From positions 1,178,001 to 1,242,000 of the forward strand of contig OZ024855.1 of NCBI GenBank assembly GCA_964017155.1: 64,000 nucleotides of DNA, in the 5' to 3' direction. Each line of letters begins with the position of its first letter. Positions within the stretch are counted from its first letter, which is position 1. Of this stretch, positions 37,574 through 51,507 are shown piece by piece. The notes under the pieces were generated by a model. That model did not search any database. It saw only the letters and a program-made list of their open reading frames with translations, and was not told where the DNA came from. This DNA is from Oasisia sp. SBJ-2009. Its lineage: Eukaryota; Annelida; Polychaeta; Sabellida; Siboglinidae. The translations under genes and the position numbers were made by a program.

Positions 37574-40500
37574 ATTGTAATTGAATGAATTAATTTAATC
37601 AAGTATCAAATGTTGGCAAAAATACTGATATAATAGCAACATTGAGGTAGGTCCGACTTGTACATAAGTGCCAAATAGTGAAATACTGAAAACAAATTGA
37701 GAGTATACGTGCTTTTATGAGAGAGTGCGCGTGAAGTTGCGCGCCCGCAAGTGTAGGCATTTATGTACAAGTCGGGCCCACCTCAATTTTGGTATTATAA
37801 CTGTATCGTTGCCAACATTTGATACTTGATTTTGTTAATTCAATCAATTATAATCATCTTGCGCATATTAATGTTTGATATACAGCGAGTCTTAGCAGAC
37901 TTTTGAGGTCGAAAAGACAGCGTGGTCGGCATAAACAAACTGTTTACCGCTGATTTCATATGCACAGCGCAGTAACATGCACCGCTGCGCTTGCGACTGG
38001 CACAAATCGCGCTGTCTTTTCGACCTCAACAGTTTGCCAAGACGCGCTGTTTATAAAACATAGATACGCGCAAGATGATTATAATTGAATGAATTAATTT
38101 AATCAAGTATCAAATGTTGGCAAAAATACTGATATAATAGCAGCATTGAGGTGGGTCCGACTTGTACATAAGTGCCAAATAGAGAAATACTGAAAACAAA
38201 TTGAGAGTATATGTGCTTTTATTTATGAGAGAGTGCGCGTGAAGGTACGCGCCCGCAAGTGTTGGCACTTATGTACAAGTCGGGCGCACCTCAATTTTGG
38301 TATTATAACTGTATTTTTGCCAACATTTGATACTTGATTTTGTTAATTCAATCAATTATAATCATCTTGCGCATATTAATGTTTTATATACAGCGCGTCT
38401 TAGCAGACTTTTGAGGTCGAAAAGACAGCGTGGTCGGCATAAACAAACTGTTTATCGCTCATTTCATATGCAAAGCGCAGTAACATGCACCGCATCGCTT
38501 GCGACTGGCACAATTCGCGCTGTCTTTTCGACCTCAATAGTTTGCCAAGACGCGCTGTTTATAAAATATAAATACGCGCAAGATGATTATAATTGAATGA
38601 ATTAATTTAATCAAGCATCAAATGTTGGCAAAAATACTGATATAATAGCAACATTGAGGTAGGTCCGACTTGTACATAAGTGCCAAATAGTGAAATACTG
38701 AAAACAAATTGAGAGTATACGTGCTTTTATGAGAGAGTGCGCGTGAAGTTGCGCGCCCGCAAGTGTAGGCATTTATGTACAAGTCGGGCCCACCTCAATT
38801 TTGGTATTATAACTGTATCGTTGCCAACATTTGATACTTGATTTTGTTAATTCAATCAATTATAATCATCTTGCGCATATTAATGTTTTTATATACAGCG
38901 CGTCTTAGCAGACTTTTGAGGTCGAAAAGACAGCGTGGTCGGCATAAACAAACTGTTTATCGCTCATTTCATATGCACAGCGCAGTAACATGCACCGCTG
39001 CGCTTGCGACTGGCACAATTCGCGCTGTCTTTTCGACCTCAATAGTTTGCCAAGACGCGCTGTTTATAAAATATAAATACGCGCAAGATGATTATAATTG
39101 AATGAATTAATTTAATCAAGTATCAAATGTTGGCAAAAATACTGATATAATAGCAACATTGAGGTAGGTCCGATTTGTACATAAGTGCCAAATAGTGAAA
39201 TACTGAAAACAAATTGAGAGTATACGTGCTTTTATGAGAGAGTGCGCGTGAAGTTGCGCGCCCGCAAGTGTAGGCATTTATGTACAAGTCGGGCCCACCT
39301 CAATTTTGGTATTATAACTGTATCGTTGCCAACATTTGATACTTGATTTTGTTAATTCAATCAATTATAATCATCTTGCGCATATTAATGTTTTATATAC
39401 AGCGAGTCTTAGCAGACTTTTGAGGTCGAAAAGACAGCGTGGTCGGCATAAACAAACTGTTTATCGCTCATATCATATGCACAGCGCAGTAACATGCACC
39501 GCTGCGCTTGCGACTGGCACAAATGGCGCTGTCTTTTCGACCTCAACAGTTTCCCAAGACGCGCTGTTTATAAATATAAATACGCGCAAGATGATTATAA
39601 TTGAATGAATTAATTTAATCAAGTATCAAATGTTGGCAAAAATACTGATATAATAGCAACATTGAGGTGGGTCCGACTTGTACATAAGTGCCAAATAGTG
39701 AAATACTGAAAACAAATTGAGAGTATACGTGCTTTTATTTATGAGAGACGGCGCGTGAAGGTACGCGCCCGGAAGTGTTGGCACTTATGTACAAGTCGGG
39801 CCCACCTCAATTTTGGTATTATAACTGTATTTTTGCCAACATTTGATACTTGATTTTGTTAATTCAATCAATTATAATCATCTTGCGCATATTAATGTTT
39901 TATATACAGCGCGTCTTAGCAGACTTTTGAGGTCGAAAAGACAGCGTGGTCGGCATAAACAAACTGTTTATCGCTCATTTCATATGCACAGCGCAGTAAC
40001 ATGCACCGCTGCGCTTGCGACTGGCACAATTCGCGCTGTCTTTTCGACCTCAATAGTTTGCCAAGACGCGCTGTTTATAAAATATAAATACGCGCAAGAT
40101 GATTATAATTGAATGAATTAATTTAATCAAGTATCAAATGTTGGCAAAAATACTGATATCATAGCAACATTGAGGTAGGTCCGACTTGTACATAAGTGCC
40201 AAATAGTGAAATACTGAAAACAAATTGAGAGTATACGTGCTTTTATTTATGAGAGAGTGCGCGTGAAGGTACGCGCCCGGAAGTGTTGGCACTTATGTAC
40301 AAGTCGGGCGCACCTCAATTTTGGTATTATAACTGTATTTTTGCCAACATTTGATACTTGATTTTGTTAATTCAATCAATTATATTCATCTTGCGCATAT
40401 ATATGTTTTAGATACAGCGCATCTTAGCAGACTTTTGAGGTCGAAAAGACAGCGGGGTCGGCATAAACAAACTGTTTACCGCTGATTTCATATGCACAGC

Positions 40501-40937
40501 GTAGTAACATGCACCGCTGCGCTTGCGACTGGCACAAATCGCGCTGTCTTTTCGACCTCAACAGTTTGCCAAGACGCGCTGTTTATAAAATATAAATACG
40601 CGCAAGATGATTATAATTGAATGAATTAATTTAATCAAGTATCAAATGTTGGCAAAAATACTGATATAATAGCAACATTGAGGCAGGTCCGACTTGTACA
40701 TAAGTGCCAAATAGTGAAATACTGAAAACAAATTGAGAGTATACGTGCTTTTATGAGAGAGTGCGCGTGAAGTTGCGCGCCCGCAAGTGTAGGCATTTAT
40801 GTACAAGTCGGGCCCACCTCAATTTTGGTATTATAACTGTATCGTTGCCAACATTTGATACTTGATTTTGTTAATTCAATCAATTATAATCATCTTGCGC
40901 ATATTAATGTTTTATATACAGCGCGTCTTAGCAGACT
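36894..40937 (+). repeat. Eight-unit tandem duplication, copy 1 (4,044 bp)
   Basis: Anchors 37315, 37819, 38327, 38831, 39336, 39843 and 40351 are matched by 41359, 41863, 42371, 42875, 43379, 43886 and 44394 at +4,044, or +4,043 after a T insertion in copy 1 near 38888. Private markers present in both copies include CACCGCATCGCTT (near 38490 and 42534), GAGAGACGGCGCG (near 39746 and 43788) and GATATCATAGC (near 40157 and 44200). Confidence 0.93.
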
Positions 40938-43900
40938 TTTGAGGTCGAAAAGACAGCGTGGTCGGCATAAACAAACTGTTTATTGCTCATTCCATATGCA
41001 CAGCGCAGTAACATGCACCGCTGCGCTTGCGACTGGCACAAATCGCGCTGTCTTTTCGACCTCAACAGTTTGCCAAGACGCGCTGTTTATAAAACATAAA
41101 TACGCGCAAGATTATTGTAATTGAATGAATTAATTTAATCAAGTATCAAATGTTGGCAAAAATACTGATATAATAGCTACTTTGAGGTGGGTCCGACTTG
41201 TACATAAGTGCCAAATAGTGAAATTCTGAACAAAAATTGAGAGTATACGTGCTTTTATGAGAGAGTGCGCGTGAAGGTACGCGCCCGCAAGAGTAGGCAT
41301 TCATGTACAAGTCGGGCCCACCTCAATTTTGGTATTATAACTGTATCTTTGCCAATATTTGATACTTGATTTTGTTAATTCAATGAATTATAATCATCTT
41401 GCGCATATTAATGTTTTATATACAGCGCGTCTTAGCATACATTTGAGGTCGAAAAGACAGCGTGGTCGGCATCAACAAACTGTTTATTGCTCATTCCATA
41501 TGCACAGCGCAGTAACATGCACCGCTGCGCTTGCGACTGGCACAAATCGCGCTGTCTTTTCGACCTCAACAGTTTGCCAAGACGCGCTGTTTATAAAACA
41601 TAAATACTCGCAAGATGATTTTAATTGAATGAATTAATTTAATCAAGTATCAAATGTTGGCAAAAATACTGATATAATAGCAACATTGAGGTAGGTCCGA
41701 CTTGTACATAAGTGCCAAATAGTGAAATACTGAAAACAAATTGAGAGTATACGTGCTTTTATGAGAGAGTGCGCGTGAAGTTGCGCGCCCGCAAGTGTAG
41801 GCATTTATGTACAAGTCGGGCCCACCTCAATTTTGGTATTATAACTGTATCGTTGCCAACATTTGATACTTGATTTTGTTAATTCAATCAATTATAATCA
41901 TCTTGCGCATATTAATGTTTGATATACAGCGAGTCTTAGCAGACTTTTGAGGTCGAAAAGACAGCGTGGTCGGCATAAACAAACTGTTTACCGCTGATTT
42001 CATATGCACAGCGCAGTAACATGCACCGCTGCGCTTGCGACTGGCACAAATCGCGCTGTCTTTTCGACCTCAACAGTTTGCCAAGACGCGCTGTTTATAA
42101 AACATAGATACGCGCAAGATGATTATAATTGAATGAATTAATTTAATCAAGTATCAAATGTTGGCAAAAATACTGATATAATAGCAGCATTGAGGTGGGT
42201 CCGACTTGTACATAAGTGCCAAATAGAGAAATACTGAAAACAAATTGAGAGTATATGTGCTTTTATTTATGAGAGAGTGCGCGTGAAGGTACGCGCCCGC
42301 AAGTGTTGGCACTTATGTACAAGTCGGGCGCACCTCAATTTTGGTATTATAACTGTATTTTTGCCAACATTTGATACTTGATTTTGTTAATTCAATCAAT
42401 TATAATCATCTTGCGCATATTAATGTTTTATATACAGCGCGTCTTAGCAGACTTTTGAGGTCGAAAAGACAGCGTGGTCGGCATAAACAAACTGTTTATC
42501 GCTCATTTCATATGCAAAGCGCAGTAACATGCACCGCATCGCTTGCGACTGGCACAATTCGCGCTGTCTTTTCGACCTCAATAGTTTGCCAAGACGCGCT
42601 GTTTATAAAATATAAATACGCGCAAGATGATTATAATTGAATGAATTAATTTAATCAAGCATCAAATGTTGGCAAAAATACTGATATAATAGCAACATTG
42701 AGGTAGGTCCGACTTGTACATAAGTGCCAAATAGTGAAATACTGAAAACAAATTGAGAGTATACGTGCTTTTATGAGAGAGTGCGCGTGAAGTTGCGCGC
42801 CCGCAAGTGTAGGCATTTATGTACAAGTCGGGCCCACCTCAATTTTGGTATTATAACTGTATCGTTGCCAACATTTGATACTTGATTTTGTTAATTCAAT
42901 CAATTATAATCATCTTGCGCATATTAATGTTTTATATACAGCGCGTCTTAGCAGACTTTTGAGGTCGAAAAGACAGCGTGGTCGGCATAAACAAACTGTT
43001 TATCGCTCATTTCATATGCACAGCGCAGTAACATGCACCGCTGCGCTTGCGACTGGCACAATTCGCGCTGTCTTTTCGACCTCAATAGTTTGCCAAGACG
43101 CGCTGTTTATAAAATATAAATACGCGCAAGATGATTATAATTGAATGAATTAATTTAATCAAGTATCAAATGTTGGCAAAAATACTGATATAATAGCAAC
43201 ATTGAGGTAGGTCCGATTTGTACATAAGTGCCAAATAGTGAAATACTGAAAACAAATTGAGAGTATACGTGCTTTTATGAGAGAGTGCGCGTGAAGTTGC
43301 GCGCCCGCAAGTGTAGGCATTTATGTACAAGTCGGGCCCACCTCAATTTTGGTATTATAACTGTATCGTTGCCAACATTTGATACTTGATTTTGTTAATT
43401 CAATCAATTATAATCATCTTGCGCATATTAATGTTTTATATACAGCGAGTCTTAGCAGACTTTTGAGGTCGAAAAGACAGCGTGGTCGGCATAAACAAAC
43501 TGTTTATCGCTCATATCATATGCACAGCGCAGTAACATGCACCGCTGCGCTTGCGACTGGCACAAATGGCGCTGTCTTTTCGACCTCAACAGTTTCCCAA
43601 GACGCGCTGTTTATAAATATAAATACGCGCAAGATGATTATAATTGAATGAATTAATTTAATCAAGTATCAAATGTTGGCAAAAATACTGATATAATAGC
43701 AACATTGAGGTGGGTCCGACTTGTACATAAGTGCCAAATAGTGAAATACTGAAAACAAATTGAGAGTATACGTGCTTTTATTTATGAGAGACGGCGCGTG
43801 AAGGTACGCGCCCGGAAGTGTTGGCACTTATGTACAAGTCGGGCCCACCTCAATTTTGGTATTATAACTGTATTTTTGCCAACATTTGATACTTGATTTT

Positions 43901-44980
43901 GTTAATTCAATCAATTATAATCATCTTGCGCATATTAATGTTTTATATACAGCGCGTCTTAGCAGACTTTTGAGGTCGAAAAGACAGCGTGGTCGGCATA
44001 AACAAACTGTTTATCGCTCATTTCATATGCACAGCGCAGTAACATGCACCGCTGCGCTTGCGACTGGCACAATTCGCGCTGTCTTTTCGACCTCAATAGT
44101 TTGCCAAGACGCGCTGTTTATAAAATATAAATACGCGCAAGATGATTATAATTGAATGAATTAATTTAATCAAGTATCAAATGTTGGCAAAAATACTGAT
44201 ATCATAGCAACATTGAGGTAGGTCCGACTTGTACATAAGTGCCAAATAGTGAAATACTGAAAACAAATTGAGAGTATACGTGCTTTTATTTATGAGAGAG
44301 TGCGCGTGAAGGTACGCGCCCGGAAGTGTTGGCACTTATGTACAAGTCGGGCGCACCTCAATTTTGGTATTATAACTGTATTTTTGCCAACATTTGATAC
44401 TTGATTTTGTTAATTCAATCAATTATATTCATCTTGCGCATATATATGTTTTAGATACAGCGCATCTTAGCAGACTTTTGAGGTCGAAAAGACAGCGGGG
44501 TCGGCATAAACAAACTGTTTACCGCTGATTTCATATGCACAGCGTAGTAACATGCACCGCTGCGCTTGCGACTGGCACAAATCGCGCTGTCTTTTCGACC
44601 TCAACAGTTTGCCAAGACGCGCTGTTTATCAAATATAAATACGCGCAAGATGATTATAATTGAATGAATTAATTTAATCAAGTATCAAATGTTGGCAAAA
44701 ATACTGATATAATAGCAACATTGAGGCAGGTCCGACTTGTACATAAGTGCCAAATAGTGAAATACTGAAAACAAATTGAGAGTATACGTGCTTTTATGAG
44801 AGAGTGCGCGTGAAGTTGCGCGCCCGCAAGTGTAGGCATTTATGTACAAGTCGGGCCCACCTCAATTTTGGTATTATAACTGTATCGTTGCCAACATTTG
44901 ATACTTGATTTTGTTAATTCAATCAATTATAATCATCTTGCGCATATTACTGTTTTATATACAGCGCGTCTTAGCAGACT
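40938..44980 (+). repeat. Eight-unit tandem duplication, copy 2 (4,043 bp)
   Basis: Begins inside the chimeric unit at 40855. Left of 40938 that unit is B-type (GCAGACTTTT); from 40984 it is identical in type to the unit at 36811 (TATTGCTCATTCC, GATTATTGTAATTG, AGCTACTTTG). After the end of copy 2 the array continues with the B-type unit 44898, as expected if a single segment was duplicated in place. Confidence 0.92.
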
Positions 44981-47900
44981 TTTGAGGTCGAAAAGACAGC
45001 GTGGTCGGCATAAACAAACTGTTTATCGCTCATTTCATATGCACAGCGCAGTAACATGCACCGCTGCGCTTGCGACTGGCACAATTCGCGCTGTCTTTTC
45101 GACCTCAATAGTTTGCCAAGACGCGCTGTTTATAAAATATAAATACGCGCAAGATGATTATAATTGAATGAATTAATTTAATCAAGTATCAAATGTTGGC
45201 AAAAATACTGATATAATAGCAACATTGAGGTAGGTCCGATTTGTACATAAGTGCCAAATAGTGAAATACTGAAAACAAATTGAGAGTATACGTGCTTTTA
45301 TGAGAGAGTGCGCGTGAAGTTGCGCGCCCGCAAGTGTAGGCATTTATGTACAAGTCGGGCCCACCTCAATTTTGGTATTATAACTGTATCGTTGCCAACA
45401 TTTGATACTTGATTTTGTTAATTCAATCAATTATAATCATCTTGCGCATATTAATGTTTTATATACAGCGAGTCTTAGCAGACTTTTGAGGTCGAAAAGA
45501 CAGCGTGGTCGGCATAAACAAACTGTTTATCGCTCATATCATATGCACAGCGCAGTAACATGCACCGCTGCGCTTGCGACTGGCACAAATGGCGCTGTCT
45601 TTTCGACCTCAACAGTTTCCCAAGACGCGCTGTTTATAAATATAAATACGCGCAAGATGATTATAATTGAATGAATTAATTTAATCAAGTATCAAATGTT
45701 GGCAAAAATACTGATATAATAGCAACATTGAGGTGGGTCCGACTTGTACATAAGTGCCAAATAGTGAAATACTGAAAACAAATTGAGAGTATACGTGCTT
45801 TTATTTATGAGAGACGGCGCGTGAAGGTACGCGCCCGGAAGTGTTGGCACTTATGTACAAGTCGGGCCCACCTCAATTTTGGTATTATAACTGTATTTTT
45901 GCCAACATTTGATACTTGATTTTGTTAATTCAATCAATTTTAATCATCTTGCGCATATTAATGTTTTATATACAGCGCGTCTTAGCAGACTTTTGAGGTC
46001 GAAAAGACAGCGTGGTCGGCATAAACAAACTGTTTATCGCTCATTTCATATGCACAGCGCAGTAACATGCACCGCTGCGCTTGCGACTGGCACAATTCGC
46101 GGTGTCTTTTCGACCTCAATAGTTTGCCAAGACGCGCTGTTTATAAAATATAAATACGCGCAAGATGATTATAATTGAATGAATTAATTTAATCAAGTAT
46201 CAAATGTTGGCAAAAATACTGATATAATAGCAACATTGAGGTAGGTCCGACTTGTACATAAGTGCCAAATAGTGAAATACTGAAAACAAATTGAGAGTAT
46301 ACGTGCTTTTATTTATGAGAGAGTGCGCGTGAAGGTACGCGCCCGGAAGTGTTGGCACTTATGTACAAGTCGGGCGCACCTCAATTTTGGTATTATAACT
46401 GTATTTTTGCCAACATTTGATACTTGATTTTGTTAATTCAATCAATTATATTCATCTTGCGCATATATATGTTTTAGATACAGCGCATCTTAGCAGACTT
46501 TTGAGGTCGAAAAGACAGCGGGGTCGGCATAAACAAACTGTTTACCGCTGATTTCATATGCACAGCGTAGTAACATGCACCGCTGCGCTTGCGACTGGCA
46601 CAAATCGCGCTGTCTTTTCGACCTCAACAGTTTGCCAAGACGCGCTGTTTATAAAATATAAATACGCGCAAGATGATTATAATTGAATGAATTAATTTAA
46701 TCAAGTATCAAATGTTGGCAAAAATACTGATATAATAGCAACATTGAGGCAGGTCCGACTTGTACATAAGTGCCAAATAGTGAAATACTGAAAACAAATT
46801 GAGAGTATACGTGCTTTTATGAGAGAGTGCGCGTGAAGTTGCGCGCCCGCAAGTGTAGGCATTTATGTACAAGTCGGGCCCACCTCAATTTTGGTATTAT
46901 AACTGTATCGTTGCCAACATTTGATACTTGATTTTGTTAATTCAATCAATTATAATCATCTTGCGCATATTAATGTTTTATATACAGCGCGTCTTAGCAG
47001 ACTTTTGAGGTCGAAAAGACAGCGTGGTCGGCATAAACAAACTGTTTATCGCTCATTTCATATGCACAGCGCAGTAACATGCACCGCTGCGCTTGCGACT
47101 GGCACAATTCGCGCTGTCTTTTCGACCTCAATAGTTTGCCAAGACGCGCTGTTTATAAAATATAAATACGCGCAAGATGATTATAATTGAATGAATTAAT
47201 TTAATCAAGTATCAAATGTTGGCAAAAATACTGATATAATAGCAACATTGAGGTAGGTCCGATTTGTACATAAGTGCCAAATAGTGAAATACTGAAAACA
47301 AATTGAGAGTATACGTGCTTTTATGAGAGAGTGCGCGTGAAGTTGCGCGCCCGCAAGTGTAGGCATTTATGTACAAGTCGGGCCCACCTCAATTTTGGTA
47401 TTATAACTGTATCGTTGCCAACATTTGATACTTGATTTTGTTAATTCAATCAATTATAATCATCTTGCGCATATTAATGTTTTATATACAGCGAGTCTTA
47501 GCAGACTTTTGAGGTCGAAAAGACAGCGTGGTCGGCATAAACAAACTGTTTATCGCTCATATCATATGCACAGCGCAGTAACATGCACCGCTGCGCTTGC
47601 GACTGGCACAAATGGCGCTGTCTTTTCGACCTCAACAGTTTCCCAAGACGCGCTGTTTATAAATATAAATACGCGCAAGATGATTATAATTGAATGAATT
47701 AATTTAATCAAGTATCAAATGTTGGCAAAAATACTGATATAATAGCAACATTGAGGTGGGTCCGACTTGTACATAAGTGCCAAATAGTGAAATACTGAAA
47801 ACAAATTGAGAGTATACGTGCTTTTATTTATGAGAGAGTGCGCGTGAAGGTACGCGCCCGGAAGTGTTGGCACTTATGTACAAGTCGGGCCCACCTCAAT

Positions 47901-48439
47901 TTTGGTATTATAACTGTATTTTTGCCAACATTTGATACTTGATTTTGTTAATTCAATCAATTATAATCATCTTGCGCATATTAATGTTTTATATACAGCG
48001 CGTCTTAGCAGACTTTTGAGGTCGAAAAGACAGCGTGGTCGGCATAAACAAACTGTTTATCGCTCATTTCATATGCACAGCGCAGTAACATGCACCGCTG
48101 CGCTTGCGACTGGCACAATTCGCGCTGTCTTTTCGACCTCAATAGTTTGCCAAGACGCGCTGTTTATAAAATATAAATACGCGCAAGATGATTATAATTG
48201 AATGAATTAATTTAATCAAGTATCAAATGTTGGCAAAAATACTGATATAATAGCAACATTGAGGTAGGTCCGACTTGTACATAAGTGCCAAATAGTGAAA
48301 TACTGAAAACAAATTGAGAGTATACGTGCTTTTATCTATGAGAGAGTGCGCGTGAAGGTACGCGCTCGCAAGTGTTGGCACTTATGTACAAGTCGGGCCC
48401 ACCTCAATTTTGGTATTATAACTGTATTTTTGCCAACAT
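42875..48439 (+). repeat. Four-unit higher-order repeats (2,023 bp), two full copies plus three units
   Basis: Unit order and lengths (504, 507, 508, 504) repeat from 42875, 44898 and 46921. The fourth unit of the last run is replaced: 48440 has GGCAAAATTCG rather than the TATATTCATC type. GAGGCAGGTCC near 44724 and 46747 (and 40682) and GAGAGACGGCGCG near 43788 and 45811 mark the copies; the latter is absent from the third. Confidence 0.88.
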
Positions 48440-51400
48440 TTGATACTTGATTTTGTTAATTCAATCAATTATAATCATCTTGCGCATATTAATGTTTTAT
48501 ATACAGCGCGTCTTAGCAGACTTTTGAGGTCGAAAAGACAGCGTGGTCGGCATAAACAAACTGTTTATCGCTCATTTCATATGCACAGCGCAGTAACATG
48601 CACCGCTGCGCTTGCGACTGGCAAAATTCGCGCTGTCTTTTCGACCTCAATAGTTTGCCAAGACGCGCTGTTTATAAAATATAAATACGCGCAAGATGAT
48701 TATAATTGAATGAATTAATTTAATCAAGTATCAAATGTTGGCAAAAATACTGATATAATAGCAACATTGAGGTAGGTCCGACTTGTACATAAGTGCCAAA
48801 TAGTGAAATACTGAAAACAAATTGAGAGTATACGTGCTTTTATGAGAGAGTGCGCGTGAAGTTGCGCGCCCGCAAGTGTAGGCATTTATGTACAAGTCGG
48901 GCCCACCTCAATTTTGGTATTATAACTGTATCGTTGCCAACATTTGATACTTGATTTTGTTAATTCAATCAATTATAATCATCTTGCGCATATTAATGTT
49001 TTATATACAGCGAGTCTTAGCAGACTTTTGAGGTCGAAAAGACAGCGTGGTCGGCATAAACAAACTGTTTATCGCTCATATCATATGCACAGCGCAGTAA
49101 CATGCACCGCTGCGCTTGCGACTGGCACAAATGGCGCTGTCTTTTCGACCTCAACAGTTTCCCAAGACGCGCTGTTTATAAATATAAATACGCGCAAGAT
49201 GATTATAATTGAATGAATTAATTTAATCAAGTATCAAATGTTGGCAAAAATACTGATATAATAGCAACATTGAGGTGGGTCCGACTTGTACATAAGTGCC
49301 AAATAGTGAAATACTGAAAACAAATTGAGAGTATACGTGCTTTTATGAGAGAGTGCGCGTGAAGTTGCGCGCCCGCAAGTGTAGGCATTTATGTACAAGT
49401 CGGGCCCACCTCAATTTTGGTATTATAACTGTATCGTTGCCAACATTTGATACTTGATTTTGTTAATTCAATCAATTATAATCATCTTGCGCATATTAAT
49501 GTTTTATATACAGCGAGTCTTAGCAGACTTTTGAGGTCGAAAAGACAGCGTGGTCGGCATAAACAAACTGTTTATCGCTCATATCATATGCACAGCGCAG
49601 TAACATGCACCGCTGCGCTTGCGACTGGCACAAATGGCGCTGTCTTTTCGACCTCAAAAGTTTGCCAAGACGCGCTGTTTATAAGTATAAATACGCGCAA
49701 GATGATTATAATTGAATGAATTAATTTAATCAAGTATCAAATGTTGGCAAAAATACTGATATAATAGCAGCATTGAGGTGGGTCCGACTTGTACATAAGT
49801 GCCAAATAGTGAAATACTGAAAACAAATTGAGAGTATATGTGCTTTTATTTATGAGAGAGTGCGCGTGAAGGTACGCGCCCGCAAGTGTTGGCACTTATG
49901 TACAAGTCGGGCGCACCTCAATTTTGGTATTATAACTGTATTTTTGCCAACATTTGATACTTGATTTTGTTAATTCAATCAATTATATTCATCTTGCGCA
50001 TATATATGTTTTATATACAGCGCGTCTTAGCAGACTTTTGAGGTCGAAAAGACAGCGGGGTCGGCATAAACAAACTGTTTACCGCTGATTTCATATGCAC
50101 AGCGTAGTAACATGCACCGCTGCGCTTGCGACTGGCACAAATCGCGCTGTCTTTTCGACCTCAACAGTTTGCCAAGACGCGCTGTTTATAAAACATAAAT
50201 ACGCGCAAGATGATTATAATTGAATGAATTAATTTAATCAAGTATCAAATGTTGGCAAAAATACTGATATAATAGCAACATTGAGGTGGGTCCGACTTGT
50301 ACATAAGTGCCAAATAGTGAAATACTTAAAACAAATTGAGAGTATACGTGCTTTTATCTATGAGAGAGTGCGCGTGAAGGTACGCGCCCGCAAGTGTTGG
50401 CACTTATGTACAAGTCGGGCCCACCTCAATTTTGGTATTATAACTGTATTTTTGCCAACATTTGATACTTGATTTTGTTAATTCAACCAATTATAATCAT
50501 CTTGCGCATATTAATGTTTTATATACAGCGCGTCTTAGCAGACTTTTGAGGTCGAAAAGACAGCGTGGTCGGCATAAACAAACTGTTTATCGCTCATTTC
50601 ATATGCACAGCGCAGTAACATGCACCGCTGCGCTTGCGACTGGCACAATTCGCGCTGTCTTTTCGACCTCAATAGTTTGCCAAGACGCGCTGTTTATAAA
50701 ATATAAATACGCGCAAGATGATTATAATTGAATGAATTAATTTAATCAAGTATCAAATGTTGGCAAAAATACTGATATAATAGCAACATTGAGGTAGGTC
50801 CGACTTGTACATAAGTGCCAAATAGTGAAATACTGAAAACAAATTGAGAGTATACGTGCTTTTATGAGAGAGTGCGCGTGAAGTTGCGCGCCCGCAAGTG
50901 TAGGCATTTATGTACAAGTCGGGCCCACCTCAATTTTGGTATTATAACTGTATCGTTGCCAACATTTGATACTTGATTTTGTTAATTCAATCAATTATAA
51001 TCATCTTGCGCATATTAATGTTTTATATACAGCGAGTCTTAGCAGACTTTTGAGGTCGAAAAGACAGCGTGGTCGGCATAAACAAACTGTTTATCGCTCA
51101 TATCATATGCACAGCGCAGTAACATGCACCGCTGCGCTTGCGACTGGCACAAATGGCGCTGTCTTTTCGACCTCAAAAGTTTGCCAAGACGCGCTGTTTA
51201 TAAATATAAATACGCGCAAGATGATTATAATTGAATGAATTAATTTAATCAAGTATCAAATGTTGGCAAAAATACTGATATAATAGCAGCATTGAGGTGG
51301 GTCCGACTTGTACATAAGTGCCAAATAGTGAAATACTGAAAACAAATTGAGAGTATATGTGCTTTTATTTATGAGAGAGTGCGCGTGAAGGTACGCGCCC

Positions 51401-51507
51401 GCAAGTGTTGGCACTTATGTACAAGTCGGGCGCACCTCAATTTTGGTATTATAACTGTATTTTTGCCAACATTTGATACTTGATTTTGTTAATTCAATCA
51501 ATTATAT
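48440..51507 (+). repeat. Mixed satellite units with a displaced copy of 30728-32246
   Basis: Two AATGGCGC-type units stand next to each other (48944 and 49447), an order not seen elsewhere. From 49954 the anchors match 30728, 31236 and 31740 at offset 19,226, including the rare CAACCAATTATAATC in the 31236 and 50462 units. Nothing but satellite is present. Confidence 0.85.
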
